Positions 58,079 to 64,000 of a DNA stretch of 64,000 nucleotides are shown here, in pieces; positions within the stretch are counted from its first letter, which is position 1; each line of letters begins with the position of its first letter. Origin of the DNA: Streptomyces sp. NBC_01262 (GTDB taxonomy: Bacteria; Actinomycetota; Actinomycetes; Streptomycetales; Streptomycetaceae). The DNA is taken from positions 3,142,501-3,206,500 of the forward strand of contig NZ_CP108462.1 in assembly GCF_036226365.1 (NCBI RefSeq), written 5' to 3'. Position numbers and translations under genes: made by a program. Under the pieces are notes generated by a model. The model did not search any database. It had not been told where the DNA came from and saw only the letters and a list, made by a program, of their open reading frames with translations.

Positions 58079-59361
58079 GTGACGGTCGAGCGCAACTGGT
58101 GGCGCAGCTCCCGGTGTTCGCCGGTGATGGTGATGTCGCGGAGTTCCCGGATGGCGTGCAGTACGTCGCGGTGGGAGACGTAGAGGGCGTTGACGCCGAA
58201 GCGCAGGAGGTCGGGGGCGCGCATGTCGCCGATGACGCCGCGGGCGGTGAGGGCCTGGACGAGGGGGAAGGCGTCGGGGTGCCGGAGGGCGACCTGGCTG
58301 CCACGGCGTTCGGGTGCGCGCGGGGTGGCCGCGCTGAAGCCGAGGCCCGCGAGAAGGGTGTCGGCGCAGTCCAGGAGGAAGCCGGTGAGGGACAGGCTCT
58401 TGGCCCGGACCTGGGCCATGTCGACACCGTCGAACGCGGTGAGGGCAGCCTCCAGGGCGAGCAGCGACAGGACCGGCGGGGTGCCGATCCGGGCCCGGGC
58501 GATGCCTTCGGCCGGGGCGTAGCCGCGTGTCATGCCGAACGGGTCGGCGTGGCCGTTCCAGCCGGTGAGGGGGTGGTCGAAAGCCGCCTGATGGCGCTGT
58601 GCGACGTAGAGGAAGGCCGGCGCGCCGGGGCCGCCGGACAGGTACTTGTAGCCGCAGCCCACCGCGAGGTCGGTGGCCGTCCCGTCCAGGTCGACGGGCA
58701 GCGCGCCCGCAGCGTGGCACAGGTCCCAGAGCATCAGCGCGTCCGCACGGTGGGCGGCGCCGGTGATGGCGGCCATGTCGTACAGCTCGCCGGTGCGGTA
58801 GTCCACCGGGCTGTACGCGGCCACCGCCACCCGGTCGCCGCGCTCGGCCAGGAAGCGGGGCAACTCGGCGGCCCGGACGCGCAGTACGCCCATGCCCAGG
58901 AGGCGGCCCACCGAGTCGGTGAGGTACTGGTCGGTGGGGAAGAGGTCGGGGTCGGTCAGCAGGAGCGGGCGCCCGGGACGCAGCCGGGCCCCCGCCGTGA
59001 GGGCGTTGAAGAGCTGGACGCTGGTGGAGTCACCGGCCAGGGTCTGGCCGGGGGCGGCGCCGATCAGTCGGCCGATGGCGTCGCCGATCCGGGTCGGGGC
59101 CTGCCACCAGTCATTGTCGTTCCAGGACCGGATCAGGTCGGTGCCCCACTGGCGCCGCACGGCGTCCGTCATGGCGGGCGGCACCGCGGCGGGCAGCGCC
59201 CCCAGGGAGTTGCCGTCCAGATAGACGACTCCGGGGGGCAGCAGAAACCGCGCGCGCAGCGGGGCCAGCGGGTCGGCGGCGTCCAGGGCGCCGGCGCGCG
59301 CCTGAAGGGTGTCGGGGACGGCGGGGGCCTCAGCGGCCGCGGGCACTTCGGTGGTGGTCAC
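58075..59361 (-). CDS. kynU: Kynureninase
   Basis: The 428-aa protein is a PLP-dependent kynureninase: VVYLDGNSLGALP (about 45-57), DSTSVQLFNAL, SPVDYRTGELYDM, LWDLCHAAGALPVDL with the Asp that pairs with PLP, GCGYKYLSGGPGAPAF with the PLP Lys in YKYL, and IARARIGTPPVLSL. It cleaves kynurenine to anthranilate and alanine. Start GTG (59359-59361) overlaps the formamidase stop (GTGA) and has GGAGG nine bases upstream; the longer frame upstream is a shadow. With TDO and formamidase it completes the three-step route from tryptophan to anthranilate. Confidence 0.94.
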   Translation of the reverse strand: MTTTEVPAAAEAPAVPDTLQARAGALDAADPLAPLRARFLLPPGVVYLDGNSLGALPAAVPPAMTDAVRRQWGTDLIRSWNDNDWWQAPTRIGDAIGRLIGAAPGQTLAGDSTSVQLFNALTAGARLRPGRPLLLTDPDLFPTDQYLTDSVGRLLGMGVLRVRAAELPRFLAERGDRVAVAAYSPVDYRTGELYDMAAITGAAHRADALMLWDLCHAAGALPVDLDGTATDLAVGCGYKYLSGGPGAPAFLYVAQRHQAAFDHPLTGWNGHADPFGMTRGYAPAEGIARARIGTPPVLSLLALEAALTAFDGVDMAQVRAKSLSLTGFLLDCADTLLAGLGFSAATPRAPERRGSQVALRHPDAFPLVQALTARGVIGDMRAPDLLRFGVNALYVSHRDVLHAIRELRDITITGEHRELRHQLRSTVT

Positions 59362-60185
59362 GGCGTACTTCCTCCCGGACGGTGCGCGGTGAGCCGGGTG
59401 AGCAGGTCGATCACCACGGCGCAGGCCGGGGAGCCCGGCTCGATGAGCGTGTAGTGCCCGGTGCCGGGGAGGCTGACCAGTTCGGCGCCCGGGTCGGCGG
59501 CGGCGTAGTCGCGGAACTGGGACAGCGGCACCTCGGCGTCCTCCGCGCCGTGCAGCACCACGGTCGGTACCCCGGTGGGGCCCTTGCCCCGGACGATGGT
59601 GAACGGGTCCGCGAACGGCAGCCGGGCCGCCACCAGCTCCCGCCCGCCCAGCAGTTCGACGGCCGCCCCGGTGCTGAGGTCGTCCTTGATCGCCGCGACC
59701 AGATCGGTGACCGGAGCCAGCGCCAGCACCCCGGCGGGGCCGGCCGCCGTGTGCCACCGGGAGTGCTCGGGCAGCAGAGAACGCGCGCCCGCCCACAGCG
59801 CGAGGTGGCCCCCCGAGCAGTGGCCGAGCAGCACGACGGGACGGCCCGCCGGAATGGTGTCCACCGCCAGCGCGATGTCGTCGAAGGTGCCGGGATACCC
59901 GCCTGCCCCGCCGGCCCGCCGGTACTCCAGCAGTACGGAGGTGAAGCCCGCCCCCGCCAGGTGCGCGGCGAGCGGGGACAGATGCGTCCGGTCGTACGCG
60001 TCCCGCCAGTAGCCGCCGTGCAGCAGCATCACCATGGGGGCGTCCGGGTCCTCGGCCGGCCAGAGGTCGTAGACCTGGTCGGGGTGATCGCCGTACGCAC
60101 GGCGCAAGGGCGGGTCGACCGGGGCCAGGCCCAGTACCCGGGCCTCCTCCTCGGCGGCGGTCTCGCGTATCGCTGTCCTAGACAT
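59358..60185 (-). CDS. kynB: Kynurenine formamidase-like alpha/beta hydrolase
   Basis: The 275-aa protein has the arylformamidase hallmarks: the oxyanion motif LLHGGYWRDAYDR at about 54-66, a nucleophile elbow GHCSGGHLALW at 121-131, the acid in LHGAEDAEVPLSQF, and the His in LPGTGHYTLIEP. It should hydrolyse N-formylkynurenine to kynurenine. The elbow is unusual: relatives read GHSAGG, so the nucleophile position here is C123, with S124 beside it. The ATG at 60183-60185 overlaps the TDO stop by 8 bp, and the gene overlaps kynU by 4 bp, so all three are translated as one unit. Function is well supported by position; the Cys needs testing. The symbol denotes function, since metal-dependent KynB proteins are an unrelated fold. 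Confidence 0.85.
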   Translation of the reverse strand: MSRTAIRETAAEEEARVLGLAPVDPPLRRAYGDHPDQVYDLWPAEDPDAPMVMLLHGGYWRDAYDRTHLSPLAAHLAGAGFTSVLLEYRRAGGAGGYPGTFDDIALAVDTIPAGRPVVLLGHCSGGHLALWAGARSLLPEHSRWHTAAGPAGVLALAPVTDLVAAIKDDLSTGAAVELLGGRELVAARLPFADPFTIVRGKGPTGVPTVVLHGAEDAEVPLSQFRDYAAADPGAELVSLPGTGHYTLIEPGSPACAVVIDLLTRLTAHRPGGSTP

Positions 60186-61038
60186 AGCTGCGGGCCGTCC
60201 AGAGCTCGGGGAACACGGTGCGCGCGGCGCGCTTCTCCAGCCAGGCCACGCCCGCCGAACCGCCGCTGCCGACCTTGGCGCCCATCGCGCGGCGGGTGGC
60301 CAGCAGATGGTCGCTGCGCCAGCGCATGACCAGCTCACCGACATCGGTGAGGGCTTCGCCGAGCACCATCAGGGGACTGCTCTGCGGCCCTCCGTAGATC
60401 CGGCGCCAGACCTCCTCGACCCCGGCATGCGGCTGATAGGCCTCGGTCACATCGCGGTCCAGCACCTGGGCGGGCACGGGCAGGCCCTGACGGTGCAGAT
60501 AGGCGAGCACCTCGTCGTAGAGGGAGGGCTGCACGAGCGCCTCCGCAAGCTCCGTGTGGACGCGGGAGTGCCCCCGGTGCGGATTGAGCATGGACCGGGA
60601 CTTGTCGCCGAGCAGGAACTCCATGTGCCGGTACATCGCCGACTGGAAGCCGGAGGCCTGGCCGAAGGCGGAGCGGAAGGCGTTGAACTGGGCCGGGGTC
60701 AGCGCGGCGATCGGCCGCCACGAGTCGTTGAGCGCCCGCTGCGAGCTGAGGCTGCGGCGCAGGGCCTGTACGGCGCGCTCGGGGTCGTCCATGGCGAGGG
60801 CGTCGCGGGCGGTACGCCACTCGTGCACGACCAGGGTGAACCACAGCTCCATGACCTGGGTGGTGACCAGGAAGGCCATCTCCCCGGGGTCGTTGGACAG
60901 CGGCTGCTGGAGGGAGGTCAGCACAGAGGCGCGGACATAGTCGTCATAGGGGGTGTTGCCCTCGAACTCGACGGCTGTGGCGTCCAGTTCGGGATCAAGG
61001 GTGAGGTCGAGCGCCGTTTCCGTGTCAGCAATGGTCAT
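60178..61038 (-). CDS. kynA: Tryptophan 2,3-dioxygenase
   Basis: The 286-aa protein is a haem-dependent TDO: NTPYDDYVRASVL (about 29-41), FLVTTQVMELWFTLVVHEW, the GFQSAMYRHMEFLLGDK segment, and RWRSDHLLATRRAMGAKVG with the proximal haem His near 246, followed by a GSGGSAGVAWL loop that corresponds to the GTGGTxG motif. It opens the indole ring of L-tryptophan to N-formylkynurenine, the committed step. GGAG lies seven bases before the ATG. It sits 86 bp downstream of trpC; that gap holds several GATCGG-like repeats but no clear promoter, so it probably belongs to the same operon. Confidence 0.95.
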   Translation of the reverse strand: MTIADTETALDLTLDPELDATAVEFEGNTPYDDYVRASVLTSLQQPLSNDPGEMAFLVTTQVMELWFTLVVHEWRTARDALAMDDPERAVQALRRSLSSQRALNDSWRPIAALTPAQFNAFRSAFGQASGFQSAMYRHMEFLLGDKSRSMLNPHRGHSRVHTELAEALVQPSLYDEVLAYLHRQGLPVPAQVLDRDVTEAYQPHAGVEEVWRRIYGGPQSSPLMVLGEALTDVGELVMRWRSDHLLATRRAMGAKVGSGGSAGVAWLEKRAARTVFPELWTARSYV

Positions 61039-61124
61039 TGGGGTCTCCGTAAGACATAAGACATCGGATTCTCGGGATCGGGCCGCAGGGGATCGGGCTC
61101 CGGAGGATCGGACTTCGGGATCGG

Positions 61125-61946
61125 TCAGGTCTCGGTGAGCTCCCGCACGGCCGCCGCCGCGTCCGGCGCGCGCATCAGCGTCTCGCCGACCAGCACGGCG
61201 TCCGCGCCGTCGGCCCGCAGCCGGGCCGCGTCCGCCGGGCCCCGGACGCCGCTCTCGGCGACCAGCGTCCGCTCCGGGCCGACCCGGGGGCGCAGCCGTC
61301 CGGTCAGGCCGAGGTCGATGCTGAAGTCCCGCAGATTGCGGTGGTTGACGCCGATGACGCCGGCGCCGGACAGCAGCGCCTGCTCGGCCTCGGCCGCGCT
61401 GTGCACCTCCACGAGTACGGACAGGCCCAGCGCGCGGGCGTAGCGGAAGAGCTCGGTGAGCCGGCCGGGTTCGAGGGCGGCGACGATCAGCAGGACCGCG
61501 TCGGCGCCCAGCGCGCGGGCCTCGGCGATCTGGTACTCGTCGACGATGAAGTCCTTGCGCAGCAGCGGGAGTCCGGTGACCGCCCGGACGGTGGCCAGGT
61601 CCTCGGGGCGGCCGCCGAAGCCCGCCTCGTGGACGAGGACGGACAGTGCGGCGGCGCCGCCCGCGGTGTAGGCGCGGGCGAGGTCGGTGGGACGGTAGTC
61701 GTCGGTCAGCGGACCGGCCAGCGGGCTGCGCGGTTTGAGCTCGGCGATCACGCCGAGGCCGGGCGCGCGCAGGGCGGCGGCCAGGTCCCGGGGGACGGGG
61801 GTGGAGGCGGCGGCGATCCGCCGCTCCAGCGCGGCCAGCGGGACGCCCTCGCGGCGCCGTTCGGTCTGGAGGACGGCGTCGGCGATCAGCTCGGCGAGCA
61901 GGTTCACCCGCGAGTGACCCGACGTTGTGGTCACGGCCGTGGTCAT
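61125..61946 (-). CDS. trpC: Indole-3-glycerol phosphate synthase
   Basis: The 273-aa TIM-barrel protein carries VIAELKPRSPLAGPL (about 73-87; the usual KxxSPS block reads KPRSPL), LSVLVHEAGFGGRPEDL, LPLLRKDFIVDEYQI with the catalytic Lys, ADAVLLIVAAL, VLVEVHSAAEAEQAL, GVNHRNLRDFSIDL and VAESGVRGPADAARL. It converts carboxyphenylamino-deoxyribulose phosphate to indole-3-glycerol phosphate. Its ATG overlaps the trpD stop (ATGA). A second, pathway-associated copy beside the genome's housekeeping trp genes is likely but cannot be seen here. Confidence 0.94.
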   Translation of the reverse strand: MTTAVTTTSGHSRVNLLAELIADAVLQTERRREGVPLAALERRIAAASTPVPRDLAAALRAPGLGVIAELKPRSPLAGPLTDDYRPTDLARAYTAGGAAALSVLVHEAGFGGRPEDLATVRAVTGLPLLRKDFIVDEYQIAEARALGADAVLLIVAALEPGRLTELFRYARALGLSVLVEVHSAAEAEQALLSGAGVIGVNHRNLRDFSIDLGLTGRLRPRVGPERTLVAESGVRGPADAARLRADGADAVLVGETLMRAPDAAAAVRELTET

Positions 61947-63025
61947 GTGGCGCTCCCGGCGGCGACGGCGGTCAGGGCGTCCTGGGCCACCTCGTTGGAC
62001 TGCGCGATCCACTCGTCCAGCAGCCGGGTCGCCCGCCCGCTGTCGATGGCGCCCGCCGCCAGGGCGATGCCCTGGTGCCAGTCCTCGGCGCGCCCGGCCG
62101 CCCGCAGCGCGGCGGCCGTGTTGAGCAGTACGACGTCCCGCCGGGCTCCGCGCTCGCCGGACAGCACCTGCCTGACGATCGCCGCGTTCTCGGCCGGGCC
62201 GCCGCCCTTGAGGTCCTCGATGGCGGCCGGGGCGAGCCCGAGGGTGGCCGGGCTGAGCCGGTAAGCGAGGCGGGTGCCCCGGTGCAGCTCCACGACCTGA
62301 GCGGGCGCGCCGGTGCTGAGCTCGTCGAGGCCGTCCTCGGCGCAGAAGACCAGGGCGTGCTCGACCCCGAGCCGGTGCAGCACCTCGGCCATCACCGGGA
62401 CCATCGTGGCGTCGCTGACGCCGAGCGCCTGGAAGCGGGCCCCGGCGGGGTTGCAGAGCGGGCCGAGCAGATTGAAGACGGTCCGTACACCGAGCTCGCG
62501 GCGGGGCCCGGCGGCGTACCGGAAGGACTCGTGGAAGACCGGCGCGAACAGGAAGGTGATGCCCGTACGTTCCAGGCAGCGGGCCGCCTGCTCGGGGCCC
62601 AGGTCGATCCGTACGCCGAGCTGCTGGAGGACGTCGGCGCTGCCGCAGGCCGAGGAGGCGCTGCGGTTGCCGTGCTTGGCGACGCGTACGCCGCAGGCGG
62701 CCGCGACGATGGCGGCGGCGGTGGAGATGTTGAAGGTGTCGTGTCCGTCGCCGCCGGTTCCGCAGGTGTCCAGTACGTCACTGTCGCCCGGGAACGGCCG
62801 GCCGGCGGCGCGGGCGGCCGTGACCAGGCCGACCAGCTCCTCGGTACGCACCCCCTTGGCGGACAGCGCCATGGCGAATCCGGCGATCTGGACGGGGGTG
62901 GCATCGCCCCGCAGGACGACCGACATGGCGGACTCGGCCTCGGGCCGGGTGAGACGGTCTCCCTGGGCCAGCTTGCGCAGGGCCTCGGTGAGCGGCGGGC
63001 GTTGGGTGAGCGGCAGGGCGTTCAC
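61943..63025 (-). CDS. trpD: Anthranilate phosphoribosyltransferase
   Basis: The 360-aa protein has the TrpD hallmarks: DTCGTGGDGHDTFNIST (about 93-109, PRPP/anthranilate loop), VAKHGNRSASSACGSADVL, FAPVFHESFRYAAGPRRELG, FNLLGPLCNPA and the late GPAENAAIVRQVL. It attaches the phosphoribosyl group of PRPP to anthranilate. The start is the GTG at 63023-63025, overlapping the MATE stop (GTGA); the open frame above it is a shadow. It consumes the anthranilate that kynureninase makes in the same operon, a striking combination. Confidence 0.95.
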   Translation of the reverse strand: MNALPLTQRPPLTEALRKLAQGDRLTRPEAESAMSVVLRGDATPVQIAGFAMALSAKGVRTEELVGLVTAARAAGRPFPGDSDVLDTCGTGGDGHDTFNISTAAAIVAAACGVRVAKHGNRSASSACGSADVLQQLGVRIDLGPEQAARCLERTGITFLFAPVFHESFRYAAGPRRELGVRTVFNLLGPLCNPAGARFQALGVSDATMVPVMAEVLHRLGVEHALVFCAEDGLDELSTGAPAQVVELHRGTRLAYRLSPATLGLAPAAIEDLKGGGPAENAAIVRQVLSGERGARRDVVLLNTAAALRAAGRAEDWHQGIALAAGAIDSGRATRLLDEWIAQSNEVAQDALTAVAAGSAT

Positions 63026-64000
63026 GCGATCCTCTTCTTCCTGGAGCCGATGGGACGGGGGAAGCGGGAAGGACGTACGGAGAGCAGGACCAGCACCCCG
63101 ATCTGCACGCCCACATTGGCGACCATCGCCAGCCAGATGCCGGTCAGGCCGAGGGCTGTCATGGACAGCAGGGGTGCCAGCAGCGCCTGGAGGGCGACCC
63201 CGGCGAGGGTGGCGCAGGCCAGGAGACGGCCCTTGCCGCCGCCGAAGAAGATGCCGCTCAGCGCCACGTTGCACAGGAGCAGGGCGGCGTAGAGCGCCAT
63301 CCACGGGATCAGCGCGTCAGCGGCGGCACGGACGGCATGGTCGTGCGTGAGCAGCCGGGCCACGGGGCCCGCGCAGGTCAGCAGCAGCAGCGCGCTGACC
63401 AGCGACCAGGCGATCCCGAGGCGTATGGAGGAGGTGCGGGTGTCGCGCAGCAGTCGCTCGTCCCCGGAGCCGGTGGCCTGCGCGGAGACGATGGTGCCGG
63501 CCTCCCGCAGCGCGTACGAGGCCATGGTCAGGAAGAGCATCGTCTTGGTGACGGCCCCGTAGGCGGCGATCTGGGCGGGTCCGAAGCGGGCGATGACGCC
63601 GACGACCAGCGTGGCGGCGCCCATCCGGGCCAGAAAGTCCGTCGAGACCGGCCATCCGGCCCGCAGGATGTCCAGCACGGGGCGGGCATCGGCGGCGTCT
63701 TCGGGACCGGGACCGGGACCGGGACCCGGATCGGGATCCGCACCGGGCCGCAGCGCTGCCGCGGCCTTGGCGTGGAGGGGGCTGCGCAGGTGCAGGAGCC
63801 AGGTGGCGGCGAGGGTCACCGAGCGGGCGAGCACCAGGGCGACGGCCGAGCCGACGACGCCGAGCCGGGGGGCTCCGAGCCAGCCGAAGATCAGCACCGG
63901 ATCGAGCACCAGGAGCAGGGCGTTGGCGAGCATCGCCATCCGCATCGGGGTGCGGGTGTCGCCGGTCGCCTTGAAGACGCCGTCCAGCACCTGCTGGCCG
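63022..64000 (-). CDS. MATE-family efflux transporter (5' end beyond window)
   Basis: About 326 C-terminal residues are visible, and the frame runs on past position 64000. MATE signatures are GQQVLDGVFKATGDTRTPM at the edge of the visible part, the helix VLDPVLIFGWLGAPRLGVVGSA, and in the second half AAYGAVTKTMLFLTMASYALREA followed by IVSAQATGSG. Roughly eight hydrophobic segments are seen. A Pro/Asp/Gly linker (DPDPGPGPGPGPED) encoded by GGGACC-like repeats joins the halves. It exports small molecules by Na+ or H+ antiport; in this operon the cargo may be an anthranilate- or tryptophan-derived compound. Its stop overlaps trpD. Confidence 0.9.
   Translation of the reverse strand, partial: GQQVLDGVFKATGDTRTPMRMAMLANALLLVLDPVLIFGWLGAPRLGVVGSAVALVLARSVTLAATWLLHLRSPLHAKAAAALRPGADPDPGPGPGPGPEDAADARPVLDILRAGWPVSTDFLARMGAATLVVGVIARFGPAQIAAYGAVTKTMLFLTMASYALREAGTIVSAQATGSGDERLLRDTRTSSIRLGIAWSLVSALLLLTCAGPVARLLTHDHAVRAAADALIPWMALYAALLLCNVALSGIFFGGGKGRLLACATLAGVALQALLAPLLSMTALGLTGIWLAMVANVGVQIGVLVLLSVRPSRFPRPIGSRKKRIA

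Overview
The window is very GC-rich actinomycete DNA, most probably Streptomyces or a close relative. The signs are tightly overlapping ATGA/GTGA gene junctions, GTG starts, cis-acyltransferase modular PKS genes with coiled-coil docking ends, DHA2 exporters and a probable F420-dependent oxidoreductase. Most of the window is one hybrid type I PKS/NRPS biosynthetic cluster, with a fatty-acid catabolism block inside it and a tryptophan/kynurenine operon at the right edge.

Layout. 1-8674 (minus strand) is a tailoring and export operon of ten genes: small membrane protein, DUF2156 acyltransferase, acyl-CoA dehydrogenase homologue, thioester-reductase-like SDR, class III aminotransferase, SRPBCC cyclase, flavin reductase, DAO-type flavoenzyme, metallo-beta-lactamase-fold hydrolase and a truncated MFS exporter. 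8805-34726 (minus) is the core operon: a Cys-Asp-His Dieckmann-cyclase-like protein, a C-A-T NRPS, then three PKS proteins with four KS-AT-DH-KR-ACP modules. A 163-bp fold-back (MITE-like) element lies between the NRPS and the first PKS gene. 34883-36520 (plus) is an MFS exporter. 36604-43191 is a beta-oxidation-like block (acyl-CoA dehydrogenase, AraC regulator, thiolase, FadB-type protein, LLM oxidoreductase). 43202-56814 (minus) is the second PKS operon: type II thioesterase, a KS-AT-ACP module, a KSQ loading module fused to the first extension module, and another acyl-CoA dehydrogenase. 57039-58061 (plus) is a HypE-like protein. 58075-64000 (minus) is a MATE-TrpD-TrpC-TDO-formamidase-kynureninase operon.

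How it fits together (inference from domains). The KSQ module, with a methylmalonyl-type AT, should supply a propionyl starter. Five KS-AT(malonyl)-DH-KR-ACP modules would build a conjugated pentaene. The KS-AT-ACP module leaves a beta-ketone. The NRPS A domain reads D-I-L-Q-L-G-V-I-W-K, almost the classical glycine signature, and would add glycine. No thioesterase domain ends the line. Instead, a stand-alone alpha/beta-hydrolase with C89, D116 and H258 sits just upstream of the NRPS gene, as expected for the Dieckmann cyclases that release tetramic acids. The predicted scaffold is therefore a 3-polyenoyl tetramic acid made from glycine, then modified by the left-hand operon.

Regulation. Three cluster promoters (near 8.7, 34.8 and 56.9 kb) share tandem AGGGG repeats at 10-12 bp steps, with the last repeat 28-29 nt upstream of a -10-like hexamer. 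This marks one regulon whose activator is not in the window. The catabolic block looks different: several of its genes appear leaderless. No gap between genes exceeds 300 bp. I saw no tRNA, rRNA or CRISPR array.
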